Shown one piece after another: positions 50,919 through 61,779 of a stretch of 64,000 nt of DNA; position 1 is the first letter of the stretch; each line of letters begins with the position of its first letter. The notes beneath the pieces were generated by a model, which did not search any database, had not been told where the DNA came from, and was given only the letters and a program-made list of their open reading frames with translations. The stretch comes from Listeria kieliensis. Lineage in GTDB: Bacteria; Bacillota; Bacilli; Lactobacillales; Listeriaceae. The DNA lies in contig NZ_LARY01000003.1 in NCBI RefSeq assembly GCF_003369925.1, forward strand, positions 1-64,000. Direction: 5' to 3'. Both the position numbers and the translations under genes were made by a program.

Positions 50919-51854
50919 TTAAAAAAGCGGATGAAGCGATTTATTTTCCTGCACGCCTCTAATAGCCTGCGCAAGTAAACCACTGATGGAAATCATTGTT
51001 AACTTATCATCCAATTTTCCTTCTGGTATATCAATCGAATCGGTCAGCACAATTTCGCTGATTCTCGATTCGTTCAGTCGTTTTGCTGCTCCCCCAGCCA
51101 AAACGGCATGAGTCGCGCACATCACAACTTTTCTAGCACCTTCTTCAAGCAATTTATCACAAGAAGTAGTCGCTCGGTAAGCCGTATCGATAATATCATC
51201 GACGACGATCGCGAGCTTTCCTTTCACTTCACCAATAACAGATGAAATTTCCCGCTCATTTGGGCGTGGTTTGCGGTTTAAAATTGCAATTGGCGCATGA
51301 AGTTTATCCGCCACTCGGCGAGCCCGAACAACGCCGCTATGGTCAGGTGCAACCACCACGACATCTTCATCGCTATAATTTTCCTCAAGATGATTGGAAA
51401 GAAGCGGTACAGCCGAAACATGATCAATTGGGATATTGAAAAACCCTTGAATTTGGGCTGCATGCAAGTCTACTGAAATAAGCCTTGTTGCCCCTGCTTC
51501 CTGCAAAAGATTTGCAATCAGTTTTGCCGTAATCGGCTCACGGCTTCTGGCTTTTCGGTCTTGCCTAGAATAGCCATAGTATGGAATCACGAGCGTAATT
51601 GATGCAGCAGAAGCACGTTTTAACGCATCAACCATGATAAGCATTTCCATAATCCGTTCGTTTACATTGGCGTCCATTGATTGAACCACGTAACAGTTCA
51701 TTCCCCGAACACTTCTACCAATGTTTACCTTCACTTCGCCATCGCTGAACTTTTGCAGATCAACTTCGCAAAGCGGTACATCTAGTCTTTCAGAAATCTT
51801 TTGTGCAAGCGGGCGTTCATTCGTTACTGAAAAAAGCCTCATTTCATTCGACAT
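50919..51854 (-). CDS. ribose-phosphate pyrophosphokinase paralogue with altered phosphate loop
   Basis: 311-residue class I PRPP synthetase homologue. The two phosphoribosyltransferase-like domains are complete; the catalytic flexible loop [21 protein letters not shown] (~92-112) and the metal histidine in [19 protein letters not shown] (~127-145) are near normal. The ribose-5-phosphate loop is not: after VVDDIIDTA (217-225) the usual GT is Y226 R227. I recall L. monocytogenes has two prs-like genes, and this looks like the second. It may have low or altered activity. GGAG precedes ATG 51854; probably one operon with the PHP phosphatase. Confidence 0.85.
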   Translation of the reverse strand: MSNEMRLFSVTNERPLAQKISERLDVPLCEVDLQKFSDGEVKVNIGRSVRGMNCYVVQSMDANVNERIMEMLIMVDALKRASAASITLVIPYYGYSRQDRKARSREPITAKLIANLLQEAGATRLISVDLHAAQIQGFFNIPIDHVSAVPLLSNHLEENYSDEDVVVVAPDHSGVVRARRVADKLHAPIAILNRKPRPNEREISSVIGEVKGKLAIVVDDIIDTAYRATTSCDKLLEEGARKVVMCATHAVLAGGAAKRLNESRISEIVLTDSIDIPEGKLDDKLTMISISGLLAQAIRGVQENKSLHPLF

Positions 51855-51942
51855 TTTGATCTCCTTTCAAATGTAGCAATTCATCTAGTTCTATTATATA
51901 AAACGAAACAGCTTGCCGCAATGAGTTTGGTTATAAGTTTTA

Positions 51943-51979
51943 GAAAAAAGACCCTCTAATTGTAATCAGAGAGTCTTTT
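51943..51979 (-). terminator. Terminator after DUF896 gene
   Basis: AAAAGAC-CTCT and AGAG-GTCTTTT arms flanking a ten-base loop; U-run on the minus strand. Confidence 0.8.
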
Positions 51980-51998
51980 CCCACACATTTATTTTCAT

Positions 51999-52223
51999 TT
52001 AAGCATTTAATTCGGCTTTTACATCTTTTAACTTTTGCGGTGTCACATCATCGCCAAGCGGATCAATGATGGTCACATGATGTAAGTTGTCTTGAACAGT
52101 TCCGCGGATCATCGCACAGTATTCCTTGCGAAGTTCAGCTTGATGCTCTTTTTCGCTCGCCGTTAGCTCACCTTTCTTTTGCTTTGCAGCATAGTTATTA
52201 ATTTTCGCCAACAGTTCTTTCAT
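51999..52223 (-). CDS. DUF896 family protein (YnzC-like, UPF0291)
   Basis: 74-residue protein of the YnzC family: an N-terminal helical hairpin (MKELLAKINNYAAKQKKGELTASEKEHQ) and a conserved C-terminal VTIIDPLGDDVTP segment. In Bacillus ynzC is in an SOS-linked operon; no such neighbours occur here. ATG 52223 has AGGAGGG upstream. A strong promoter with a palindrome right after the -10 (52241-52263) suggests tight regulation. Molecular role unknown. Confidence 0.85.
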   Translation of the reverse strand: MKELLAKINNYAAKQKKGELTASEKEHQAELRKEYCAMIRGTVQDNLHHVTIIDPLGDDVTPQKLKDVKAELNA

Positions 52224-52240
52224 GTGATCCCTCCTCTTAT

Positions 52241-52263
52241 TAGTTACTATTTGTAAGTAACTA
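52241..52263. promoter_or_regulatory. Operator-like inverted repeat before DUF896 gene
   Basis: TAGTTACT-ATTTGTA-AGTAACTA, perfect eight-base arms, lying between the -10 (52269-52274) and the ribosome-binding site. The TACT-N7-AGTA layout recalls operators of HxlR/DUF24 (YodB-type) thiol-stress repressors, from memory; the regulator is not identified here. Confidence 0.6.
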
Positions 52264-52268
52264 TGGAA

Positions 52269-52297
52269 ATCATAACACATTGGTCAATAAAAGTCAA
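52269..52297 (-). promoter_or_regulatory. Promoter of DUF896 gene
   Basis: -35 TTGACT (52292-52297), 17-base spacer, -10 TATGAT (52269-52274), minus strand. Confidence 0.75.
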
Positions 52298-52439
52298 ACT
52301 GATTTGTTTAAGACTCTTTAAACGAAAAAAAGGAGACTTGGCGTTATTCTTGTAAAATATTTCATAAAATTTTAGTCTGCTGTCTTTTCGTGCTAAAATA
52401 AAAAATATGATTTAAAACCAGTCGAAAGAAGGAATGAAC

Positions 52440-53405
52440 TTGAAAGAGTTTTTTCAACTACTCAAGCACGGAAACACCTCCGCTCTCACTGCGGCTATTG
52501 TAAACGGAATCGTCTCACTCGTTAAAGGAATAACTTATTTTTTTACAGGAAACGTCGCCATGTTTGCTGAAACGCTTCACAGCTTGGGAGATGCGGCGAA
52601 CCAACTCTTTGTTTTCACAGGATCAGCCCTTAGTAAAAAACGGCCTACGAAAAAATTCCCGAAAGGTTTTGGCCGAATTGTTAACCTTGTTCTTCTTTTT
52701 GCAGTCATTGTTGTTGGTATTATGGCTTATGAAACTGTAAAAGAAGGCATTTCGCATATTTTTCATCCAGCCGAATCCACTGGCTTTTTAATCAACTTAA
52801 TCGTTTTGCTGGCTTGTACAGCCCTCGAATCCACAGTTCTTTTAAAAGCCATGCGAGAAATCGTTGCTGAGTCTGACGAAGTGGCTTCCGGATTTAAACT
52901 AATTCCTGCTGCGATCCGCAATTTAAAATCAGCCAAAGCAGCTACCAAACTTGTTTTTATGGAAGATTCTGTGGCAACCGCTGGAGGCTTACTTGCCGCA
53001 CTTGCCGTTATTATCTCCCATTTTACGCCTTTCCATCAAGCAGAAGGAATTGCTTCAATTTTGATTGGACTTCTAATGTTTATCGTTGTCGGTGAAGTCT
53101 TTCTCGATAATGCAGGTGGCGCGATTGGAAAATCAGATGAAGGTATGAATCTCCAAGTTGGACAGCGCATCATGTCAGATCCAGATGTACGTGATATCCA
53201 AGTTTTAACGGTCATAAAAGAAGGCGACACTTTCCATGTTGATGCCGAAGTGGAACTAGATACTACATTGACACTCGCAGAAATTGATGACATTCGTGAT
53301 AGGATTGAAGATGATGTCCTTACAATAAAAGGGATTTCTGACGTTGTCATCACTTTTGACGAAGTGGATAACACGCTTGATTGGCAATACGGGGACGGTC
53401 GTTAA
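52440..53405 (+). CDS. cation diffusion facilitator (CDF) metal exporter
   Basis: 321-residue CDF transporter with six membrane helices and a C-terminal cytoplasmic ferredoxin-like domain (VLTVIKEGDTFHVDAEVELD near 252). Metal-site residues are in helix 2 (ETLHSLGDAANQ, His and Asp near 47-51) and helix 5 (FMEDSVATAGG, Glu-Asp), the pattern of the ZnT9-like/Mn-type subgroup rather than HxxxD/HxxxD zinc exporters. Metal (Zn, Mn or Fe) uncertain. Start TTG 52440 is preferred: GAAGG lies seven bases upstream but abuts the alternative ATG 52434. Confidence 0.87.
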   Translation: MKEFFQLLKHGNTSALTAAIVNGIVSLVKGITYFFTGNVAMFAETLHSLGDAANQLFVFTGSALSKKRPTKKFPKGFGRIVNLVLLFAVIVVGIMAYETVKEGISHIFHPAESTGFLINLIVLLACTALESTVLLKAMREIVAESDEVASGFKLIPAAIRNLKSAKAATKLVFMEDSVATAGGLLAALAVIISHFTPFHQAEGIASILIGLLMFIVVGEVFLDNAGGAIGKSDEGMNLQVGQRIMSDPDVRDIQVLTVIKEGDTFHVDAEVELDTTLTLAEIDDIRDRIEDDVLTIKGISDVVITFDEVDNTLDWQYGDGR

Positions 53406-53424
53406 TTTTCCATCTCCTTCCTCT

Positions 53425-53466
53425 AAAAAAGAAGCATAACTGAAAATCAGTCATGCTTCTTTTTTA
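53425..53466. terminator. Bidirectional terminator
   Basis: AAAAAAGAAGCAT...ATGCTTCTTTTTT with an inner ACTGA/TCAGT extension, between CDF and carbonic anhydrase genes. Confidence 0.9.
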
Positions 53467-53468
53467 TT

Positions 53469-54248
53469 TTATTCAATGTGTTCCAAAACAACTCGCCCAT
53501 TCAGCGGTTGTATCTTACGATTATTGGAATCATAGTATTTATCAAATAACGCAATTTGCGCTTTCGAAACTTCAATTGGATTTTTCATAACATACCATTC
53601 CACATTTTCAGAAAGTGGTGGTGTCGTAAGTGAACCCATATAGTGATAATAGGTTTTATTAGACGGAAGCATTTGCGTTACATCAATCGTTTCCGCCACA
53701 TCTGATTTCGTCCCAACCTTAATATTATCTAATACAGTTTGAAAAGCACCATTTTTCTTTCCTTCCGTAAAGAAAACAGCGATAACCGCCAGACGCCCAT
53801 CTTGCGCTTGATTAACGAAATGAGCTTCAATTGGATAATGCTTCTCGTTTACAGTATGCTCACTTTTAGCATGAAAATGAAACTGTTCCAAATCGAAATT
53901 TCGCCCATCAATGACTGCGGAACCAGTATCATCAACTTGGATACTGTGACCGTTATCTACTTCGTCCACAACCGTCTTGCTATAATTCAACGCCATTTTT
54001 CCTTCGTCTTTCATTTGTTCCGTTTTTCCTGTCTCAATGTTAATTGGGGACTGCGAATCGCCCGCCTCGAATTTCCATCCCTTTTGATCTTCATAATCCA
54101 GATGTTCCTCAGATTTTTTCTCTACTTTCTTTTCTGATTGGTTTTCATTACCTGCATTCATCTTTTTCGCCGCATCATCATTCGAACAGCCCGCAAAAAG
54201 AAGCGATAATGAAAGAGCAGATGTTACTACAAATGCTGTCTTTTTCAA
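53469..54248 (-). CDS. alpha-carbonic anhydrase lipoprotein
   Basis: ~259-residue alpha-class carbonic anhydrase exported as a lipoprotein: hydrophobic signal ending SLLFAGC, then a ~45-residue charged linker (KKMNAGNENQSEKKVEKKSE) and the catalytic domain. Zinc histidines are in FHFHAKSEHTV, and the domain shows QSPINI, GHSIQV and MGSLTTPPLSENVEW. It would interconvert CO2 and bicarbonate at the cell surface. Start TTG 54248 fits GGAGG eight bases upstream; ATG 54254 is only two bases from it. Alpha-type enzymes are uncommon in Firmicutes but occur in Listeria as I recall. Confidence 0.9.
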   Translation of the reverse strand: MKKTAFVVTSALSLSLLFAGCSNDDAAKKMNAGNENQSEKKVEKKSEEHLDYEDQKGWKFEAGDSQSPINIETGKTEQMKDEGKMALNYSKTVVDEVDNGHSIQVDDTGSAVIDGRNFDLEQFHFHAKSEHTVNEKHYPIEAHFVNQAQDGRLAVIAVFFTEGKKNGAFQTVLDNIKVGTKSDVAETIDVTQMLPSNKTYYHYMGSLTTPPLSENVEWYVMKNPIEVSKAQIALFDKYYDSNNRKIQPLNGRVVLEHIE

Positions 54249-54288
54249 AAACATTTCCTCCTCAAAATTATTATTGCGTGAGTACCAC

Positions 54289-54317
54289 ATATTAAAAGTC
54301 AAAGAGGCGAGAGACAA
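54289..54317 (-). promoter_or_regulatory. Candidate promoter of carbonic anhydrase gene
   Basis: -35 TTGTCT (54312-54317), 17-base spacer, -10 TAATAT (54289-54294), minus strand, ~40 bases before the start codon. Confidence 0.45.
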
Positions 54318-54422
54318 AGCAAGAAAAACTATCTTCTATATCTATTTGTTTCTCAATTTAAAGTGAATGTCCCCGATTGACTTCCTCTAACTTATTCCCC
54401 GTAATTCTCTTTCCATAAACAC

Positions 54423-54454
54423 AAAAAAGCACTAGCCACAATCGGCTAGTGCTT
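54423..54454 (-). terminator. Terminator after alpha/beta hydrolase gene
   Basis: AAGCACTAGCC and GGCTAGTGCTT arms with a T-run on the minus strand. Confidence 0.85.
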
Positions 54455-54464
54455 CATACTTCCA

Positions 54465-55208
54465 TTAAATAATTTCTTCTTCGAGCCAGTTCAAATCATC
54501 CAAGAAATAAACCACATCTTCTTCCAAAATATCTTTTTCTCCGTCGTTCACGATGTCGTGTCCGCTAGTTTGGTAGAAGCAGAGTTGTTTATCTGGCGTA
54601 TGAATGTGTTTAAAAATATAATTGGCGTCATCCGCTTCAATTTCCTCATCTTGGCAACCTTGACCAATCATCGTTGGAACTTTGATTTTCTCAATATTTT
54701 TTGCAACTTGTTTATAAAAATCCGATCGCGCATTTGCCATCGTAGCAATTTCAGGTTCATAGCTTTGTAACATTGCTTCCGCTTCATCATCTGAAACCCC
54801 TTCTTTACGCAGTTGCTTCATCAAATATTTTTCAACCGGGATGTAACGCATTTTCTTGTTTACGTTAGCGCACAAAGGAATGATCGCTTTTGGCGAAAAA
54901 GATTCCGCCATTCGAAGAGCGAACACGCCACCCATCGCGACACCAACAATGGCAATCTCATGATACCCTTCTTTTTCTAAAAAAGTGTACCCCGAAACAG
55001 CATCTTCGTACCACATATCAGGCGTTGTCTTTAAAAACAGCGCCGGCTCATCTCCGTGACCTCGAAAGTTCGGCGCATAAACCGTATAGCCATTTTCAGC
55101 TAAATGTTCGCCTAAACTCCTCACATCTTCTGTCGTTCCCGCAAACCCATGCAGGAGCAAAACAGCACGATTTCCTGCTTTAATCATAAAGCTACGATCC
55201 GCACTCAT
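54465..55208 (-). CDS. alpha/beta-hydrolase (Est30-like) lacking the nucleophile serine
   Basis: 247-residue small alpha/beta-hydrolase of the Est30/YvaK carboxylesterase type. The oxyanion motif LLLHGFAGTTEDVRSLG (~17-33) is normal, an Asp follows in GQGCQDEEIEADDANYIF, and the catalytic His is in TSGHDIVND near 225. But the nucleophile elbow reads IVGVAMGGVFAL: position 91 is alanine (codon GCG) where serine (TCG) is expected. It is otherwise full length, with AGGAGG before the ATG and a near-consensus promoter, so it is expressed. Either a non-catalytic relative or a recent inactivating change. Confidence 0.85.
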   Translation of the reverse strand: MSADRSFMIKAGNRAVLLLHGFAGTTEDVRSLGEHLAENGYTVYAPNFRGHGDEPALFLKTTPDMWYEDAVSGYTFLEKEGYHEIAIVGVAMGGVFALRMAESFSPKAIIPLCANVNKKMRYIPVEKYLMKQLRKEGVSDDEAEAMLQSYEPEIATMANARSDFYKQVAKNIEKIKVPTMIGQGCQDEEIEADDANYIFKHIHTPDKQLCFYQTSGHDIVNDGEKDILEEDVVYFLDDLNWLEEEII

Positions 55209-55270
55209 TTGTAAGCAGTCCTCCTAAAAAATAGATCATTCCGCGAAAAAATCGCAAATGCAATAGCCAT

Positions 55271-55299
55271 ATCATAACGCGAACCAAGACGCCTGTCAA
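55271..55299 (-). promoter_or_regulatory. Strong promoter of alpha/beta hydrolase gene
   Basis: -35 TTGACA (55294-55299), 17-base spacer, -10 TATGAT (55271-55276), minus strand; ~60-base leader to the start codon. Confidence 0.82.
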
Positions 55300-55398
55300 C
55301 ACCTAAAACACGACTTTTTTCATACCTTTTGCAAGAACCATGAAATAAGGCTTCCCGCCTAATTTCGCTTCTTTCATCTACAAACAATTTTGCCAATC

Positions 55399-55431
55399 AA
55401 AAAGCCCGCCAAAAACAATTTGACGAGCCAG
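55399..55431 (-). terminator. Terminator after GT-C membrane protein gene
   Basis: Minus strand GCTCGTCAAA and TTTGGCGGGC arms (two G-T pairs) followed by TTTTT. Confidence 0.7.
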
Positions 55432-55442
55432 ATTTTGCTTTA

Positions 55443-57605
55443 TTAAACTAAACTTTCTTCCTTTGCTTCTTGCCCAGTGAAAATCCGCCCGGCTGGAGAT
55501 TCCTTCAGCAAGCAGAGCCATAAGCCCATCAAAATGCTCGTAAACGCCGCAAACAGTATCCAAAACTCAGCAACACTCAACAAAGGTTGTTCCCTAAAAG
55601 TGCTGACCGTAAAACCGATATTGGTATGTTCCACAACTTTCCCGTTCACATAAAGCTGCCCTGACGGATAAAGCGAGAAATTCTTAGAGTTATATCTGCC
55701 GAGACTAAGCGCGTGCCCATGCCCCTTGTCGCCCTTTGTAATCTCCGTAAATTTCAGCTTATAGCGACCACCATCAGCATGAACAGGCTTGGCTAAATTA
55801 ATGACTTGATCCGAACCAACAAATTCGCTTCCTTTCAAGTCAAACTGCCGTAATTTCTTGCCGCTCGTATCATCATAAAGCGCGATGCGGTATTTCCGAG
55901 AATCATCTGGTTTTTGAAGCACCTTAAACGTCAACTGATTAAAGGATTCATTGGCACTAAACGTCTCCGCGACAATACTATCTACCATAACTGGCGTTCC
56001 GATGTAGGCATAGTCCTGCTTCACTTGATACACATGAAAGGGCCGTTTTTCCTGCGCCAGCGTGCTAAACTGCAAACCGAAACAAACGATTGCTGCTAAA
56101 AAGATAAAGGCACTTCCAGCAAGAAACGGTCGACGTAATTTTGGCAGCCAATTATTCGTTTCGCGGTCCGCCATAAGCTCCACTATAAATTTAATGCCGT
56201 AAAGAGCTGAGAGAAGCATCAGCGGCGTGAATAGCAGAATATAGCGCTGATTGGCTTCCCAGATCAAGTGGAACAAAATGACACCAACAAGCGTGACATT
56301 CAAGAAAAACGCGAAATCAAACTTCTTGCTTCTGAAAAAGCGAAGCGCCCCAATCGCAATACATAGCAAACTCATAATGTGGAAAATCTGTGCAAACGAA
56401 TAAATTAAAGCTTTACGATCACCAAACAAATAGTTGAACGTCGGAGTGAAATCATTGGTCGAATTAATGTACCACGCATAGGCTCGCGTACCATCCGTCC
56501 ACGTATTTTTTAATTTATTATTATAAAGCGTCAAAAGTTCTTTAGTTGAATAATTTTTCAAGCGATCTTTAATCACTTTCACATTGGCTTCTTTTTTAGC
56601 CTCTTTACTGTGGAAAGAAGACGTATAGTTAAATTCATCTGCATTATAGCGACCAGCTGGTTTGGCAAGCCCCATCATCACAAAGTGTGTGGGTGGGACT
56701 TCATAGCGATCATTTTTTTCGAAACCAAACAGTGAATAAAATGGCATCGCAGCAGAAGTAACCAACAAGAAAACAGCACCAATCGCAGCGAGACTAAGCA
56801 AAAACTTCTTATAGTTTCTAGCAAGCCAAACATGAATGAGCAAGGCAGGCAACAGGATAATCAAGTTAGGCTTTGCCTGATAGCCAATTGCAAATAGCAA
56901 ACCGATAATGAGCAGCAACCACCAGCTACCTTTTTTTAAATAGAGATAGTAAACCAAAATGATAAGTGATACAAAAGGCATCGCAATCGTATCTGTGTAG
57001 AAATATAACGTATAGGTAAGTAGCGGAACACAAGTAATGACAACTAGTAAAAATAAGTTAGCCATGCGAACGCCAAGCGCATCTTTCACCACATAAACCA
57101 AGGCAAAAATTGTGACAAACATGGAAAACATGATCCACAAATTATCGAGCAGATAAAAATTATGAATTCCGACATGCGAACCCAAATTATAGATTCCATA
57201 GCGCAGAATTGTAACGAAAATATTATTTAAATAGGTTTGAAAATACGTATAATCTTGAAAATGACCACCATTTGCAAGCATTGTCAGCACTTGTTGTTTA
57301 ACCACAAAGCTATCGACATACATGTTCATTTTCATTGTAATGGCTAAAAACAGTTGAATAATGACTACAACAGCAACTAGCGCAATAAAAATAATCCAAT
57401 TAGCCTTCTGGCTCAAAAGTGTCAATCCTTTAAAAACAGCGAGAAAAAGAAAAATGGCTGCTAAAGCAAAAAGGAATAAATTAAAAGGATTACTAATCAA
57501 TTCCATAAGTGGATGAGCCGTACTCAAATAGGCCAAATAAGCGATAACTATCACGAAAGCTGAAGTAAAGCTATAGCCAATTACTCTTCTAAACATTTTT
57601 TCCAA
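55443..57605 (-). CDS. GT-C-type polytopic membrane glycosyltransferase (putative)
   Basis: ~720-residue protein with about 12 hydrophobic helices in the first 500 residues. An extracytoplasmic loop carries MNMYVDSFVVKQQVLTML near 95, whose Asp fits the acidic catalytic residue of GT-C enzymes. A lone extracytoplasmic ~140-residue beta-rich domain (~530-680) follows, then a final helix and a basic tail. GT-C proteins use polyprenyl-phosphate sugars to glycosylate wall polymers or lipids outside the membrane. Start TTG 57605 is favoured by GGAAGG; ATG 57596 is the alternative. Exact family not recognised. Confidence 0.72.
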   Translation of the reverse strand: MEKMFRRVIGYSFTSAFVIVIAYLAYLSTAHPLMELISNPFNLFLFALAAIFLFLAVFKGLTLLSQKANWIIFIALVAVVVIIQLFLAITMKMNMYVDSFVVKQQVLTMLANGGHFQDYTYFQTYLNNIFVTILRYGIYNLGSHVGIHNFYLLDNLWIMFSMFVTIFALVYVVKDALGVRMANLFLLVVITCVPLLTYTLYFYTDTIAMPFVSLIILVYYLYLKKGSWWLLLIIGLLFAIGYQAKPNLIILLPALLIHVWLARNYKKFLLSLAAIGAVFLLVTSAAMPFYSLFGFEKNDRYEVPPTHFVMMGLAKPAGRYNADEFNYTSSFHSKEAKKEANVKVIKDRLKNYSTKELLTLYNNKLKNTWTDGTRAYAWYINSTNDFTPTFNYLFGDRKALIYSFAQIFHIMSLLCIAIGALRFFRSKKFDFAFFLNVTLVGVILFHLIWEANQRYILLFTPLMLLSALYGIKFIVELMADRETNNWLPKLRRPFLAGSAFIFLAAIVCFGLQFSTLAQEKRPFHVYQVKQDYAYIGTPVMVDSIVAETFSANESFNQLTFKVLQKPDDSRKYRIALYDDTSGKKLRQFDLKGSEFVGSDQVINLAKPVHADGGRYKLKFTEITKGDKGHGHALSLGRYNSKNFSLYPSGQLYVNGKVVEHTNIGFTVSTFREQPLLSVAEFWILFAAFTSILMGLWLCLLKESPAGRIFTGQEAKEESLV

Positions 57606-57753
57606 TACACCCTTCCTTACCAATTCCAAAGTAATACATAAACCATTCTAATCTTATGTATAAAAACTTTCATTTAAACATTAAAACCAATAAAAACTGC
57701 TACAACTCTATTTATTCTAGCAAAAACTACTCTTTTTGGAAAGTGAAGCTATA

Positions 57754-57788
57754 AAAAAACAGCTGTTTCTAAAAGAAACAGCTGTTTT
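57754..57788 (-). terminator. Terminator of glycolytic operon after eno
   Basis: AAAACAGCTGTTTCT and AGAAACAGCTGTTTT form a 15-pair stem with a T-run on the minus strand. Confidence 0.88.
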
Positions 57789-57811
57789 AGTAAATAAATT
57801 AGTCAACAACC

Positions 57812-59104
<1,293 letters not shown>

Positions 59105-59460
59105 TTAAATTCTCTCCTTTGTTGGGGCTCTTATGAGCAAAGCGAATTAGAGCCCCAATATGCATGCGAGCAAAGCGAGCATGTAATCCTTAAAAGGCTC
59201 TTATGAGCAATAAACTAAGGCAATAGCCCGAGCTCTAGCCCTTAAAAGACACTTATGAGCAACAAACCAAGACAGCAGTCCGAGCGCTAATCCTTAAAAA
59301 CTGCTTCAACCAGCCAAGCAAAAGCTAGTATCCAAATCCTCATAAGAAATTACAAACAAAATTCAGCATACACATTGGGAAAACGCAAAACCCATCCCCA
59401 CAATTTAATTACATTTTTATTGTAGCTTTGTTTACTAAAAAACAAAAGTAAAAACTATAC
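59105..59460 (-). other. Long structured leader between gpmI and eno
   Basis: 356 bases without a protein-coding frame. On the eno-sense strand it contains three copies of TTGCTCATAAG, two tandem 52-base repeats, and, right before the AAAGGAGAG ribosome-binding site, a hairpin with arms GGGGCTCT/AGAGCCCC. The upstream third is A/T-rich and includes a possible -10 (TACAAT, near 59420). It looks like a cis-acting RNA or a repeat family rather than a gene. Confidence 0.6.
59184..59287 (-). repeat. Two tandem 52-bp imperfect repeats in eno leader
   Basis: Units at 59184-59235 and 59236-59287 are identical at 41 of 52 positions by my count. Each contains CTTAAAA, CTTATGAGCAA and a mini-hairpin (GGC-AATA-GCC in one, GAC-AGCA-GTC in the other). 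A third, decayed copy begins TAATCCTTAAAA at 59288. A further CTTATGAGCAA occurs at 59130-59140. Confidence 0.75.
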
Positions 59461-60993
59461 TTATTTCTCGATCAAACTTTCACCAGTCATTTCAGCTGGC
59501 TTTTGAACACCTAAAAGATCGAGCATGGTTGGTGCAACATCTGCAAGACGACCATCCGTACGCAAAGTTACACCTTTTTTCGTCACAATCACAGGAACAG
59601 GAACCGTTGTATGCGCCGTATGTGGTTTCCCTTCCGGCGTTACCATCGTTTCCGAATTACCGTGATCCGCGAAAATCACTGCCGAACCGCCTTTTTCAAG
59701 AATCAAGTCGACAACACGGCCAAGATTTTCATCAACCGCTTCAATCGCTTTGATTGTTGGTTCAAGCATCCCAGAGTGTCCAACCATATCTGGATTAGCA
59801 AAGTTCAAGATAATCGCATCATGTTTGTCATTTTGAATATCTGCCACAAGCGCATCCGTAACTTCATACGCACTCATTTCAGGTTGCAAATCATAAGTTT
59901 CCACTTTCGGTGAATTGATCAAAATACGATTTTCACCTGGGAATTCTTCATTTCGTCCACCATTCATAAAGAATGTAACGTGCGGGTATTTTTCAGTTTC
60001 AGCAATGCGGAGCTGCGAAAGCCCTTCATTTGATAAAACCTCCCCGATTACATTTTTCATTTCGATTGGTTCAAACGCCACTTCAGCATCAACACTTGGA
60101 TTATAAAGCGTCATCGTCACGAATTTAACATTGTTCGGATGTTTCGCGCCACGATCGAAATGTTCCCATTCCTTATCCGTAAACGCATTTGAAAGTTGAA
60201 TCGCACGGTCAGGACGGAAGTTAAAGAAAATAACAGCATCGTTGTCTTTAACAGTAGCAACTGGTTTGCCGTCTTTTTCAATAATTGCAGGAACTACAAA
60301 TTCGTCATTCTTCCCATTTTCATAAGAAGTTTCAACTAATTTGATCGGATCCGCAAACTTTTCACCTTCCCCATAAACAATAGCTTTATAAGCTTTTTCA
60401 ACACGTTCCCAGCGTTTATCACGATCCATCGCATAAAAACGTCCAGAAACAGTAGCGATTTGGCCATAGCCAAGTTTATCAATTTCTGCTTGAAGCTGTT
60501 CTAAATACTTAATTGCTGATTGCGGTGCCACGTCACGCCCATCAAGAAACGCATGAATATAAGTGTTTTTCACACCTTTTTCTTTTGCCGTTTCAAGTAG
60601 TGCTGTTAAATGGTTGATATGACTATGAACGCCGCCGTCAGATAAAAGACCAAACAAATGCAAATCAGAATTGTTTTCTTTTGTGTGACTGAATGCGTTA
60701 TTAAGAGCTTTATTTTCTTGGAATTCGCCTTCTTCAATCGCTTTATCAATTCTTGTTAAACTTTGATAAACGATACGTCCAGCTCCGATATTTGTGTGTC
60801 CAACTTCCGAGTTCCCCATTTGGCCATCTGGAAGACCAACGTCAAGACCAGAAGCCTTCAGAGTACTGTGTGAAAATTCAGCCCAGTATTTATCAAAATT
60901 TGGTTTTTTCGCTTGTGCAACAGCATTTCCGACTGTTTCATCGCGTTTCCCAAATCCATCCAAAATAATAATTGCTACAGGAGATTTACTCAT
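59461..60993 (-). CDS. gpmI: 2,3-bisphosphoglycerate-independent phosphoglycerate mutase
   Basis: 510-residue Mn-dependent iPGM interconverting 3- and 2-phosphoglycerate. The alkaline-phosphatase-like metal site is seen in [14 protein letters not shown] (6-19), the phospho-serine in [16 protein letters not shown] near 58-73, [14 protein letters not shown] near 153, and metal ligands in [12 protein letters not shown] near 400 and ADHGNSETM near 444. ATG 60993 abuts the tpiA stop. Cytosolic glycolysis. Confidence 0.98.
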   Translation of the reverse strand: MSKSPVAIIILDGFGKRDETVGNAVAQAKKPNFDKYWAEFSHSTLKASGLDVGLPDGQMGNSEVGHTNIGAGRIVYQSLTRIDKAIEEGEFQENKALNNAFSHTKENNSDLHLFGLLSDGGVHSHINHLTALLETAKEKGVKNTYIHAFLDGRDVAPQSAIKYLEQLQAEIDKLGYGQIATVSGRFYAMDRDKRWERVEKAYKAIVYGEGEKFADPIKLVETSYENGKNDEFVVPAIIEKDGKPVATVKDNDAVIFFNFRPDRAIQLSNAFTDKEWEHFDRGAKHPNNVKFVTMTLYNPSVDAEVAFEPIEMKNVIGEVLSNEGLSQLRIAETEKYPHVTFFMNGGRNEEFPGENRILINSPKVETYDLQPEMSAYEVTDALVADIQNDKHDAIILNFANPDMVGHSGMLEPTIKAIEAVDENLGRVVDLILEKGGSAVIFADHGNSETMVTPEGKPHTAHTTVPVPVIVTKKGVTLRTDGRLADVAPTMLDLLGVQKPAEMTGESLIEK

Positions 60994-61776
<783 letters not shown>

Positions 61777-61779
61777 TTA

